A DNA stretch of 64,000 bases. Source: an uncultured Cohaesibacter sp. (lineage in GTDB: Bacteria > Pseudomonadota > Alphaproteobacteria > Rhizobiales > Cohaesibacteraceae). The first letter of the stretch is position 1. Each line of letters starts with the position of its first letter. Below the pieces are notes generated by a model. It made no database searches. It had not been told where the DNA came from and worked only from the letters and a program-made list of their open reading frames with translations. This document shows, in pieces, positions 27,161 through 35,770 of the stretch. The DNA lies in the NCBI RefSeq assembly GCF_963664735.1, contig NZ_OY761553.1, forward strand, positions 2,619,303 through 2,683,302, written 5' to 3'. The position numbers and the translations under genes are program-made.

Positions 27161-27703
27161 TTGACTTCTCAGCGGATCTTTTTCATCGGCCCAGGAGGCT
27201 CTGGAAAATCTACCCTTGCGCAGCAGTTAGGAGAGGTAAAACAGATACCATACTTCGACTTGGATGAGATGTTCTGCAATCAAATCGAAAACGTTCGTAT
27301 CTTCATTCGGAAACATGGTTACCAAGCTTATTCGCAGAGGAACGGGAAACTTCTTCTGAATTTTCTCGAGACCCCGCCATCCCGTATGGTGTTGGCTCTT
27401 TCATCCGGAATTCTTAGTGAAGACATGGCAGAACCGATGCGATCAATTTTGTTGTCGAGGGTAAGAACGATCGGCTCTGCGTTCCTGATTGTTCCGCATC
27501 CAGATGATGAGACGGCGGCAGACATGGTTGCAAAACGACAAATCGGGCGTGGATTTGGTCTCGAATATGATAGAGAACGGCTTAAATACCTTCGACGAAT
27601 TGCTGAATACCGATCTCTGAACTTCCCAAAGATCGTTGGCTCCCAGACAGCACCTATCAGCGTGAAGCAAGTCTTGTTCGAGATCGACAGATGTGACTGC
27701 TAG
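27161..27703 (+). CDS. P-loop kinase, shikimate-kinase-like
   Basis: A 180-residue P-loop protein: Walker A FIGPGGSGKST at residues 8-18, a substrate-region YFDLDEMF as in shikimate kinases, and a lid rich in Arg (AKRQIGRGFGLEYDRERLKYL). The core shikimate pathway does not need a copy here, and the substrate-binding arginines of AroK are not clearly conserved, so the substrate is open; it could act on nucleotides or be an island-specific kinase. The start is TTG with AAGGA upstream. Foreign composition like its neighbours. Confidence 0.75.
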   Translation: MTSQRIFFIGPGGSGKSTLAQQLGEVKQIPYFDLDEMFCNQIENVRIFIRKHGYQAYSQRNGKLLLNFLETPPSRMVLALSSGILSEDMAEPMRSILLSRVRTIGSAFLIVPHPDDETAADMVAKRQIGRGFGLEYDRERLKYLRRIAEYRSLNFPKIVGSQTAPISVKQVLFEIDRCDC

Positions 27704-27953
27704 AGACTCCTTCGAGCAGTCGGGTGCACCGCGTCATCATCGGAAGCACTCATCTTGGTGCGCATATAACAAGAGCGGCCCATTCCCGACTTTCAGCTGT
27801 CGTCATGAACATTTAAGTGGCTTCCCTATCGCTGCTATTCGTTCAGTTCGTGACCTGCTCAGTTATTCTGAGCCACTTCAACCCGAACTTATCAAAACGG
27901 TATTTAACTCACCTCTGGTTGATGGGCCACTTACAGTATAAGATGGTTTTGAG

Positions 27954-29420
27954 TTGCGGACAGAATACCGGATTGTTTTGCCGTTCAAATTGGGGCGACC
28001 TCTTGCAATGTCACGATCAAATTTCGAAAGCGCCGTCACTGTAAAATTGCTCCACGCTGACTTTGGGGAGCTCGTTTTCTCGGCCATTTTTGAAAGAGAT
28101 CCGCATTTCCTGCATTGGAACCGAATGTCGCTGATCGGAAACTTCGACGACTACAAGCGCTCCTTGCCAATTAGCATGGCCCAAGCGGAGTGGCAGCTTT
28201 ATTGCAATCCTAGTTGGCTTGAGCACCAAGGCAGTGATTTAGAATGCCTAACCTTCGGCACTGCAATTTTTAATCGGTGTGGCATGACAGGAGGCAAATA
28301 TATTGCACGCGACGGAATCCAGAAATTTGCCGACCTTACAATCGACAGACACGTCGAAACACTTAAAATACCTAGCGATAAAATGTCTGCCATCTTCACG
28401 TTCCTTCAACGACCACCAACTTGGTATGCGTACCCAAGGCGACAGATGGACACGCTATCAATGCGGGGCGAGTGGAAATGCATGCCAGAACTGGGCTTAA
28501 AATTGCGGTTGCTCACGGAAGGGCACAAGCGAAAAGATTTCAGAGTTTCGAATGAAAAAGAATTGATCGAAATCCCCGGAGTGGAAATTCAATCAATTAG
28601 AGATATGTCAGCTGAAACCTTCGTCTCGTCAGCTAAGGATCTGTGGTTCAGCATTCGTGTCCTGCTAATGTTTCGGTTCAGGCAGATCGTAGCTCCGCTA
28701 CAAGAGCAGGTCACCACATTGGATGAAGTCACGACGACTTGGTTCACCATAGAAGTCGAAGCAAGGTATGAAGCTAGTCACTACGATATTTTGGGTTTTA
28801 TTGAACGCGTTGACGACTTCCTTGTCCAGGCCGCTACAAAACTTGCAAATTATCGCAATCAAAGTGATCTGCTCCACGCTGCGGCTTGGGGTTACGCCGC
28901 CTCTTTTGCTACATCTGTGCTGGAAGCTCAATTGACTGGCAGAGTTGAAGCTATTGAACGCCTAGTAACTGCTTATGAAGTCGCTAAAAATCTTGATCGT
29001 AGTCGTGTCTGTGGCAAAGATTGGAAGCCGATCAAATCAGCCCTCAAACGGACAGTTGATGACCTAGACCTTGACACTGAACTGTCGGCCCAACTGAAGC
29101 GTGGTTTTGGCTCACCGCCCGTCTTGACGCTTCAGGAACGTATAGAACGGATGTCAAATAGTTACGTCAGTCAGTGGAAAAAGGCAGATCCAGACTTACT
29201 CATTGGGCTCAATGATATGATTAAAGCACGGAACTCAATCGTGCATGGTCGGCTAATCGAAAATTTTGATCGCCTTTCAGTGGAGCCATTAAGGGCGCAA
29301 CGACTCTTCGAGAAGCTCTTCATGTGTTTTGTTGGGTGCCCCGAGTTCCACACCTCAGCGTATTTGAAACAAGCAATTTCATTCTTCGACCGTCGGCTGG
29401 CTGACCATGAACACGAATAG
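27954..29420 (+). CDS. Stand-alone protein with a C-terminal HEPN-type domain
   Basis: A 488-residue protein. The N-terminal 220 residues form a mixed region I cannot assign (YRIVLPFKLGRPL, WYAYPRRQMDTL). The C-terminal half is helical and contains KARNSIVHGR, the R-x4-H motif (Arg426, His431) of HEPN RNases, close to the Apea-like HEPN group found in prokaryotic defence islands. Start is TTG, right after an in-frame stop; Met at 28008 is the next option. No antitoxin-like nucleotidyltransferase adjoins it. Likely role: RNA cleavage in abortive infection (inference). Confidence 0.7.
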   Translation: MRTEYRIVLPFKLGRPLAMSRSNFESAVTVKLLHADFGELVFSAIFERDPHFLHWNRMSLIGNFDDYKRSLPISMAQAEWQLYCNPSWLEHQGSDLECLTFGTAIFNRCGMTGGKYIARDGIQKFADLTIDRHVETLKIPSDKMSAIFTFLQRPPTWYAYPRRQMDTLSMRGEWKCMPELGLKLRLLTEGHKRKDFRVSNEKELIEIPGVEIQSIRDMSAETFVSSAKDLWFSIRVLLMFRFRQIVAPLQEQVTTLDEVTTTWFTIEVEARYEASHYDILGFIERVDDFLVQAATKLANYRNQSDLLHAAAWGYAASFATSVLEAQLTGRVEAIERLVTAYEVAKNLDRSRVCGKDWKPIKSALKRTVDDLDLDTELSAQLKRGFGSPPVLTLQERIERMSNSYVSQWKKADPDLLIGLNDMIKARNSIVHGRLIENFDRLSVEPLRAQRLFEKLFMCFVGCPEFHTSAYLKQAISFFDRRLADHEHE

Positions 29421-29510
29421 AAGCTAGGCTCCGCGCGCAACTAAGTGGGGTTGTTGTACCGCTTTATCAGGAATGCCGCTTATCAGCACCCATCCCTGTT
29501 TTGGTTAAAT

Positions 29511-29807
29511 TTACCAGGTGCAGAAAACGAATGCTTTCCGCCCTGATTTGCCACCAAGGTTTCTTGAATAGCCGCTTGAGCCTGCGGCACCATAGATCTC
29601 GCATCCGCAAGATATGGCCACTTCCCGCCCACCCCAGACTTTGTCACAGGAAGCGCTGAATGTGCCGCTTGGCACGGTGCCAGCTGAGAGGTCAACATAT
29701 TTGCTGTAGAGAACTCCGTTGGAACTTTCTAGCAGTTTTTTGCTGATAGATATGTCGAAATGCTTGCCAATCACTACGTGCTCGATGACGTTGACCGGTA
29801 AAGGCAG
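29511..29807 (-). pseudogene. Truncated gene fragment ending at the 24-bp repeat
   Basis: About 99 codons on the minus strand read PLPVNVIEHVVIGKHFDISI... to a Cys-rich end (SCDKVWGGREVAISCGCEIYG...CTW). It looks like the C-terminal part of a secreted protein; upstream the reading runs into the 24-bp repeat and the hairpin region and loses sense. Probably a gene cut by recombination at the repeat. Family not recognised. Confidence 0.35.
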
Positions 29808-29808
29808 A

Positions 29809-29832
29809 ACTGGGTAGCAGTAGGTAGCAGTT
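29809..29832 (+). repeat. 24-bp direct repeat, right copy
   Basis: Identical and in the same orientation as 16566-16589. The minus-strand gene fragment stops exactly here, as expected for a recombination junction. Hairpin motif C follows about 57 bp later. Confidence 0.85.
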
Positions 29833-29889
29833 ATTTGGAAAACTTGTTTTGATTTTTGTGTTGGGTCTCCCAAGCAAGATCCCTTCTCT

Positions 29890-29926
29890 GTTGGGATAAC
29901 ACACCCTTATCGGAAGGCAGTGAAAC
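29890..29926 (+). repeat. Hairpin motif C (GATAA-N7-TTATC)
   Basis: GTTGGGATAA, seven bases, TTATC, then a diverged tail. It is preceded by CAAGATCCCTTCTC, which is also found directly before motif D. Confidence 0.7.
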
Positions 29927-29993
29927 ATCTTCCGGCGGTCACCACTTGTCCATATTTCTTGGATTTGCCTTCCGCTAGAAGAGTTGTTGCGGG

Positions 29994-30403
29994 TTACTCC
30001 GGAGCGTCTATCATCGGCACATAGATTTTGATGTCAAGCAGTGGCGTGCCATCAATGCAATCCAGACCACTGACCGTGATCTTGGTGTCATCAATCGCTT
30101 TTATATCGACAGCACTCAGAGCAATCGGATTTGGGCGGTTCGGGGACCGAGTTGCAAACACGCCATATAATTGGGTGGCGTTGTCTGCAGTTTTGTTCTG
30201 TCCGCTTTGTCGAACCAGTAGAGTACGGCTATGTGGCGTCCTACCTCCAGACCAAGAAAAGCATCAGCATATGCTGGGTCGACTTCTATGATGCTCTCGC
30301 CCTTATTGAATCGGCTATTGCGCGGACATTCCTCGCGGCTTTTGAAGCCGGTCCATATTTTGCCAATCGGTTGCAAGGTGAATGGGGGAAGCTCTGCTAA
30401 CAT
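29994..30403 (-). pseudogene. trmO: Frameshifted TrmO (tRNA t6A37 methyltransferase, TsaA family)
   Basis: TrmO methylates N6-threonylcarbamoyladenosine at tRNA position 37. The first frame (MLAELPPFTLQPIGKIWTGF... to TPPNYM) matches the N-terminal TsaA fold (PAYADAFLGLEVGRHIAVLYWF). Around 30155-30165 the family continues in another frame, YGVFATRSPNRPNPIALS, the SAM-site signature, ending at 29994. One base is missing or two are extra, so the gene is broken or the read carries an error. It follows btuD by 41 bp with its own AAAGGA site. Confidence 0.8.
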
Positions 30404-30444
30404 GGGTTTGTTCCTTTCTCTTATGCGTTTTCCGCTTCAAGGCT

Positions 30445-31239
30445 TCATTGCGCCAAAACGGTTTTCCTCGTAGCTGAGGGGATACCTGTTGGTTTAGGAA
30501 CGACGACAGGCGCACCGTCGATGGTGTGAATACTGACCGGGATGCCATAGGTTGCCTCGATGAGATCTGTTGAAATCTCGTCGACATTGCCCCGGGCCAA
30601 AACCCGTCCGTCTTTCAAAAGCAAAAACTCATCAGCAAAGCGAAGGGCGGTGTTGAGATCATGCATGGTCACCACTGTGGCTGTTTGGCTATCTCGAACG
30701 ACAGAGCATAGGAGAGATAGGAGCTCGAACTGATTGCGCATATCAAGCGCACTCGTCGGCTCATCCAGCAACAGCAAACGAGGTTGCTGAACAAAGGCCC
30801 TAGCAATAGAGACTTTTTGTAGCTCCCCGCCCGAAAGCTCGTCGAGATAACGCAAGCTCAACGTTTCAAGACCCAAGCAGGCAATCGTCTCTCCCACCAT
30901 TGTGAGATCGTGCTCTCTCACACGCCAACCCATATGCGGCTTACGCCCCATAAGCACTGCGTCAAACACAGTAAGACGAGCTGTTTGCGATTTTTGCGCA
31001 ACATACCCCACTTTTGAAGCCATTTGTGGCGGCGTCAGAGAAAGCAGGTCTTCATTATTAAGCAGAACGCTTCCACCCTTCGGCTTTTCGATTGCGTTGA
31101 GGCACCTGAGCAAGGTTGTCTTACCTACGCCATTTGGCCCTAAAATGACGAGGATGCGCCCAGGTTGGAGATCAAAGGCAATATCATTTAGAATAGCCCT
31201 GTTTCGATAGGCAAAATTGATGTCCTGAACGTCGAGCAT
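30445..31239 (-). CDS. btuD: Cobalamin-type ABC transporter ATP-binding protein
   Basis: A 264-residue FecE/BtuD-type ATPase: Walker A LGPNGVGKTT, signature LSGGELQKVSIARAF, Walker B LLLLDEPTSALD and the switch His (VVTMHDLN). It powers uptake through the BtuC-like permease. The start ATG overlaps the permease stop (TGATG) and is preceded by GCGGAGG; an upstream Met ten codons earlier is rejected. The riboswitch ahead of the operon points to a cobalamin or cobinamide substrate. Confidence 0.88.
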   Translation of the reverse strand: MLDVQDINFAYRNRAILNDIAFDLQPGRILVILGPNGVGKTTLLRCLNAIEKPKGGSVLLNNEDLLSLTPPQMASKVGYVAQKSQTARLTVFDAVLMGRKPHMGWRVREHDLTMVGETIACLGLETLSLRYLDELSGGELQKVSIARAFVQQPRLLLLDEPTSALDMRNQFELLSLLCSVVRDSQTATVVTMHDLNTALRFADEFLLLKDGRVLARGNVDEISTDLIEATYGIPVSIHTIDGAPVVVPKPTGIPSATRKTVLAQ

Positions 31240-32312
31240 CAGCGTCGTCCTCCGCGTAAAATGAGCCACAGAAACACCGGCACGCCGAGAAAGGAAGTCA
31301 ACACAGACACTGGCAGAACATTGGGCGCCAAGACTAGACGCGCGGCAGTATCGGCAACCAGCAGCAGAAGCGCACCACCAATCAGGCTAGCAGGCAAAAG
31401 AAAACGATGATCAGCTCCAATAACCCTGCGCACCATATGAGGCACCACGAGACCAACGAATCCAATGATCCCGAGAAATGAGATAGACACAGCGGTAAGC
31501 AGCGACGCAGCAAACATACTGATGAGACGCAAGCGCTCTACTCTCACACCAAGCCCTTGCGCGGTTTCATCTCCGGCATCGATTGCATTGTAATTCCAGC
31601 ATTGAGCGGCAAAGTAAATCGAGATCGGCACGGTAACAATGGCCATCATTCCAATATCGCGCCAGGTAGCGCGAGCAGTGTCGCCAAAGGTCCAGAAAAC
31701 CATGGCCGCCAATTGTACGTCATCTGCAAAGAACTGAAGGAACATGGTGCCTGCGGTAAACAGTGACCCTAGAGCCACCCCTGTTAACACCATGACTTCG
31801 GGAGAAGCCCCCCTGACACGCGCAATCAAAGTGATGAGAGCGGCGGCGAGAAGACTGAAACCAAAGGCAGAAAGCGTGACTGCCACCGGGTTATAAACCG
31901 CAACGGTCCCTCCCTCAGCCGAAGGGATATCCATGGCCCCCACAGCCATAACACTCAGAGCAGCCCCAAAGGCTGCCGCATGAGATATTCCAAGCGTGAA
32001 AGGAGAGCCAAGAGGATTGCGAAGAACTGACTGCATAGCAGCCCCCGAGACAGCCAAACCAGCTCCGACGAGCATGGCTGCCACAGCTTGTGGCAGCCTA
32101 ATGCTCCAGACAATGATATCACTCCTAGGCGAAGAGCCTGCCCCAATCAGGGACAGGATTACGTCTTTGACTGGCACAGATGCTGCTCCCAAGGAGAGGG
32201 CCGCAATCAGCGCTGGCACCAGAGCCATCAACAACAGTGCGATCACCACTGTCTTGTGTCGAATGTAAAGGGCGTAGCCGCCTAAACCGGCATCATAAGC
32301 CTTCAGCATCAT
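31239..32312 (-). CDS. btuC: FecCD/BtuC-type permease
   Basis: A 357-residue inner-membrane permease with about ten transmembrane segments, and the FecCD hallmarks RLPQAVAAMLVGAGLAVSGAAMQSVLRNPLGSPFTLGIS and, near the C-terminus, GLVVPHMVRRVIGADHRFLLP. It carries the substrate delivered by the binding protein into the cytoplasm. It overlaps the binding-protein gene by four bases (ATGA) and the ATPase gene by one, so the three are translationally coupled. Confidence 0.9.
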   Translation of the reverse strand: MMLKAYDAGLGGYALYIRHKTVVIALLLMALVPALIAALSLGAASVPVKDVILSLIGAGSSPRSDIIVWSIRLPQAVAAMLVGAGLAVSGAAMQSVLRNPLGSPFTLGISHAAAFGAALSVMAVGAMDIPSAEGGTVAVYNPVAVTLSAFGFSLLAAALITLIARVRGASPEVMVLTGVALGSLFTAGTMFLQFFADDVQLAAMVFWTFGDTARATWRDIGMMAIVTVPISIYFAAQCWNYNAIDAGDETAQGLGVRVERLRLISMFAASLLTAVSISFLGIIGFVGLVVPHMVRRVIGADHRFLLPASLIGGALLLLVADTAARLVLAPNVLPVSVLTSFLGVPVFLWLILRGGRR

Positions 32313-33403
32313 TGCACCGGAACCTGGCGGAATACCAGATCACTGAAAATGGCATTCATTTCACCAAAGACCGGCTTACCTAAGAGAAAGCTGTATATCT
32401 CATCGGCTTTCGTGACAGGATCAATGTCTGCAAAGCTGTCTGGATAAACCAGCTTACCGATGAAATAAGCGTCAGCGAGGATGGAACCAAAATTTTTGGT
32501 ATAAAGCGCATAAGGCAGCATGCCCCAAACTTGCCCTTTCTCTCTGGCTGAGAGCACTTGGTACACCGGATCATTCATCAATTCAGCTTGTCCGCCAGCA
32601 TCAGGACCGAGTTGCAGGGTGGCCAGATCCAGCAAAATCACATCAGGATCCCATTCGAGCAGTTTTTCCTTTGCTATGGTGGTTGCGTGCCCACCACTCG
32701 CTTTCGCCTTGGAGGCAGCAAGGTTTTGAAGTCCCAACGCAGAAAATGGAGCATAGGCCGGGTCGGTGGAAGCAAGCCCGCGTGATCCTCTGTAGGATAT
32801 ACCCCCAACATAGATGCTCGGTGCCTCTGTCTTAGAGGCTAAAGCCCGCGCCTCAAGATCTGATCTCGTATCCTTGAAGAATGAGACCAGTTCGGCCGCT
32901 CTCTCTTTGCGGTCCAGCGCATCTCCCATAATTTCCAAGGCCTGGTAGAACTGATCACTCTGATTATCAAGATCCCCATATTCTACGGCTATCACAGGTA
33001 TTTGCGTCTTTTGTTCCAGCGTTTCAGGCTTCAGTCCAGAAGAACCGACGGTTTTAAAGATGACCTGTGGGGCAGGATCAAGCGCCATGATCAGTTCGGG
33101 ATTGTCCCGCCCCAGATGCTGACCGAAAAGAGGCAAGTTTTTATATTCTGGATGAACCAAAGCATAGGGACGAGAGTCAAAAGGAGATTTGCGTTTCTCC
33201 ATTCCGTCTACCCCGACGACACGATCCTCGACACCAAGATAGGTGAGAAGCCGCAGGCAGCCAGCCCCGGAGCAGATCACATGATCAACTTTGTCTGGGA
33301 TATCGTGCTCGACACCCAAAGTATCTTTGACGATACGTGCAGAAGCAGGAAGACTGAAAGATACAAGCACCAAGGCCGTGGCAAATAGATATCGAATTTT
33401 CAT
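32309..33403 (-). CDS. btuF: Periplasmic cobalamin-type binding protein
   Basis: A 364-residue class III solute-binding protein with a signal peptide (MKIRYLFATALVLVSFSLPASA, cleavage near residue 22). The first lobe shows VICSGAGCLRLLTYLGVEDRVVGVDGMEK and the second DVILLDLATLQLG. Iron-siderophore binding proteins look alike, but the cobalamin riboswitch directly upstream points to a corrinoid. The long open frame extends 74 codons upstream into the leader and riboswitch; I start at the Met of the signal peptide. Confidence 0.85.
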   Translation of the reverse strand: MKIRYLFATALVLVSFSLPASARIVKDTLGVEHDIPDKVDHVICSGAGCLRLLTYLGVEDRVVGVDGMEKRKSPFDSRPYALVHPEYKNLPLFGQHLGRDNPELIMALDPAPQVIFKTVGSSGLKPETLEQKTQIPVIAVEYGDLDNQSDQFYQALEIMGDALDRKERAAELVSFFKDTRSDLEARALASKTEAPSIYVGGISYRGSRGLASTDPAYAPFSALGLQNLAASKAKASGGHATTIAKEKLLEWDPDVILLDLATLQLGPDAGGQAELMNDPVYQVLSAREKGQVWGMLPYALYTKNFGSILADAYFIGKLVYPDSFADIDPVTKADEIYSFLLGKPVFGEMNAIFSDLVFRQVPVQ

Positions 33404-33599
33404 AACTTGTCCATTTTCAAGGAATGGGGAAGAAAATTCATGCAGATTCTGAGGCTGGTTGTAGCTAACGCCTGTCGACAAGCGCCTATTTGTCGCAAAT
33501 GGCCTAAGGCAGCGGCCAAGCCGAAAACAACAATAGTCTGAAAAAAGGAATACAAAAAAGACCTTCCTCCGGAGCACCCCGCCCAGATCTGAATGAGTG

Positions 33600-33780
33600 A
33601 CACGCCGGCAGGTCTCCTGGCTCACAGGTCATTATGCTTTTCAACCTTCCCGGTATCAAAACCAGTGGCAAAAGAGAAAAGCATTCTCTGTTTACAGTTG
33701 CGGGGGCAGCTCCGGAATCGCAACAAGGCAAAAACCCTGCCACTAACCGGATTCCCTTTTCATTCCTTTTGGAAACCGAC
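33600..33780 (-). promoter_or_regulatory. Cobalamin riboswitch
   Basis: On the minus strand, in order: AGGGAATCCGGT, GCTGCCCCCGCAACTGTAA, GCCACTGG (paired partner), CCGGGAAGG and CCAGGAGACCTGCC, all conserved elements of the AdoCbl riboswitch (RF00174). It ends about 200 bp before the btuF start, so it should shut off the transporter when adenosylcobalamin is plentiful. Confidence 0.93.
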
Positions 33781-34024
33781 GCGCAATATTTCATGCAACT
33801 GCAAGTCTTTGTCAATTGACAGATTAACGCAGGAGTGAATTTGCAAAAGGAGGAACATGTCATTCGCTGCAGCGGGCGCGAGCTACAGTTCACTGATCAA
33901 AAGCCCCACATTGGTGTGACATCTGTAGGAACAGAACCCTCTAACGGGTAGAACTAGGTCGCGGATTTCTGCAAAAGCTGTTTTGTTTTTTGATTTTGGA
34001 GTTCTGAACAAGATCCCTTCTCAG

Positions 34025-34056
34025 GCGGGATAAACACCCCTTATCGAGGGTCAAAA
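34025..34056 (+). repeat. Hairpin motif D (GATAA-N7-TTATC)
   Basis: GCGGGATAA, seven bases, TTATC, three bases, GGTCAAAA. The preceding CAAGATCCCTTCTC equals that of motif C, and a degenerate form of the 24-bp repeat lies near 33945-33965, so C and D share about 110 bp of related sequence. The next gene begins 170 bp on. Confidence 0.7.
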
Positions 34057-34229
34057 CAAATGGGTAGGGCCTCTATGGAGACCCTGCTTCACAAGAGCTT
34101 CCTGGTTCTTGCAATAGTCAGCTCGGAGCCCATACTACCCAAGGAACTCGCAAGTCAGTCCGTATTTGGCTGACCCTCTATCTCTTCGAAATCCAGAGCG
34201 GTATCATGTGCCCATAGCGGAGAATGCGA

Positions 34230-35180
34230 ATGCTGGAATTCACAGACGAAGAAAAGCAAGAAGTCATTGACTACTATCTCGGGCAGTCACCCGAAGGTAC
34301 AGAAGTCAGGTTCGCACAAAAGGTCTACGCCGAGTCAATCATCGGGCATACACATGCGGTCTGGGACATACACGCGAGCGATGGCCGGTGGTGGGTAATT
34401 ACGAACCCGACGAACCTCTACTCGCAGGAGCAGTTCCCGAACCTGGATCTTGCTATCACGTTTCACATGGGTCTCTGCCTACGCATACCCCGCAACGACG
34501 TGAAGCAGGTGGACGTCGAGAGCGTGCGACCGTTCACGGATGTCCTGCACGCTATCGGGGAATGTGAGGCCGCGCTGGCGCAGGCAAATGACCCGGGGGC
34601 GTTTCGAGCAATCGGAGTCCGGTGCCGTGAGAACCTTCTGGCGTTTGTGCACGCTGCACAGGACGCATACGACTGGCCCGAACAGGATCTTCCCCAACGC
34701 TCGAACTTCAAGTTGTGGGTGGAAAGGATATTTGACACGTTTCTTAGCGGGGCCAACAACCGGGAACGTCGGCGTCTAATCAAGACAACGTTAAAAGAGA
34801 CGTGGGACTATGTGAACTGGCTTACACATTCCCATTCTGGGAAATGGATGGACGCCGAAGTCGCTACAAATGCTGTATCTCACGCCATTGGCATGGCAAC
34901 GTCAATCTGCGTTCGGCACCAGCGAGGTGTCCCTGACCAATGCCCGGCCTGTGAGTCCCACCGCCTTTTTCCCGAAGAGGGATTGGACCCGAAGATCCCT
35001 GAGGTAATCTTTGAGAGGCCTGTGTGTTCGGAGTGCGGTTGGACGGGTGATGCCGTGCCGGTTGGTGAACGAACTGAAGAAGAGATAGCCCAGTTCATCA
35101 CGCGCGAAGGCGAGAACTCTGATGAATGCGGCGTGATGCAGACGCCGCTCATGGAGGTTCTCGGCAAACGACCGAAGTAA
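34230..35180 (+). CDS. Uncharacterised island protein with C-terminal zinc ribbon
   Basis: A 316-residue protein. An N-terminal domain with SDGRWWVITNPTNLYSQEQF is followed by a helical region (FKLWVERIFDTFLSGANNRERRRLIKTTLKETWDYVNWL) and a C-terminal zinc ribbon (CPAC and CSECGW). Family not recognised; helical domain plus zinc ribbon occurs in several uncharacterised island proteins. I start at the second ATG (MLEFTDEE), with GGAGA eight bases upstream. GC content is close to the core genome, unlike the AT-rich cargo at 18.5-29.4 kb. Confidence 0.6.
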   Translation: MLEFTDEEKQEVIDYYLGQSPEGTEVRFAQKVYAESIIGHTHAVWDIHASDGRWWVITNPTNLYSQEQFPNLDLAITFHMGLCLRIPRNDVKQVDVESVRPFTDVLHAIGECEAALAQANDPGAFRAIGVRCRENLLAFVHAAQDAYDWPEQDLPQRSNFKLWVERIFDTFLSGANNRERRRLIKTTLKETWDYVNWLTHSHSGKWMDAEVATNAVSHAIGMATSICVRHQRGVPDQCPACESHRLFPEEGLDPKIPEVIFERPVCSECGWTGDAVPVGERTEEEIAQFITREGENSDECGVMQTPLMEVLGKRPK

Positions 35181-35348
35181 TCGGCATACATAGAAAAGGT
35201 CACGATGACCTGCGACTCGAGGGGCTTTATCACGCCGATGCTGACAATGCGCCAAGAGCTGCGAAGGTAAGCTTCATCCGCTCAAATGCCATCTGGGTAA
35301 TGAGAGCCCGCCTCCAGAATCTGTGAGGCTCCTCCGACTTCTTCCCAC

Positions 35349-35681
35349 CTATTCCCGTCTCAAAGCAACATCGAGAAGGTCCGAGACCCACTGAAGCTCA
35401 CTGGGGGAGAGGCCTGCGAGCTTGAGGCCGATTTCATTGAACTTGGTGCGCGAAAGAGTACCTGAGGGGACTTCGGTGGAGAAGAGCTCTGCCGGGTCAA
35501 TCCGAAGGGCACCCGCGATCTTCTCGATCATGGGGAAACTGGCCCCGACAGTTCCGCCTTCCAGCTTCCGAATAGTATCGACACTGACGCCAGCATCCTC
35601 TGCAAGCTGCTCCTGGGTGTAGCAAGCCCGCTTGCGGTGTGCCGCCAAAAGCCTTCCAAATTTGACCTGTAGGTTGCTCAT
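35349..35681 (-). CDS. XRE-family transcriptional regulator
   Basis: A 110-residue Cro/CI-type regulator: helix-turn-helix at residues 11-60 (RKRACYTQEQLAEDAGVSVDTIRKLEGG) followed by a short helical tail, probably for dimer formation. Start at MSNLQVKFG. It is divergent from the outer-membrane protein gene, and the perfect palindrome TGCAATTAATTGCA lies 90 bp upstream, so it is the best candidate in the island for binding that motif. Confidence 0.85.
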   Translation of the reverse strand: MSNLQVKFGRLLAAHRKRACYTQEQLAEDAGVSVDTIRKLEGGTVGASFPMIEKIAGALRIDPAELFSTEVPSGTLSRTKFNEIGLKLAGLSPSELQWVSDLLDVALRRE

Positions 35682-35770
35682 GCCGATCTCCATCGACAAA
35701 GCAATACAGCGGGTGCTTGGTTAACATCAGGGATTTTGGATACATGTTTTTGTATTTATGGTAACCATAT

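Noticed and set aside
27693-27941. 82-codon frame between the kinase and the HEPN gene
   Set aside because: Overlaps the kinase end, has no ribosome site and an odd composition (Pro, His, Ser rich).
33504-33893. 129-codon minus-strand frame over the btuF leader
   Set aside because: It spans the cobalamin riboswitch, whose conserved elements explain the sequence.
23054-34056. Hairpin motifs as integron attC sites
   Set aside because: GTTGGGA does not fit the attC GTTRRRY core, no complementary RYYYAAC is found at the other end, and no IntI-type integrase is present.
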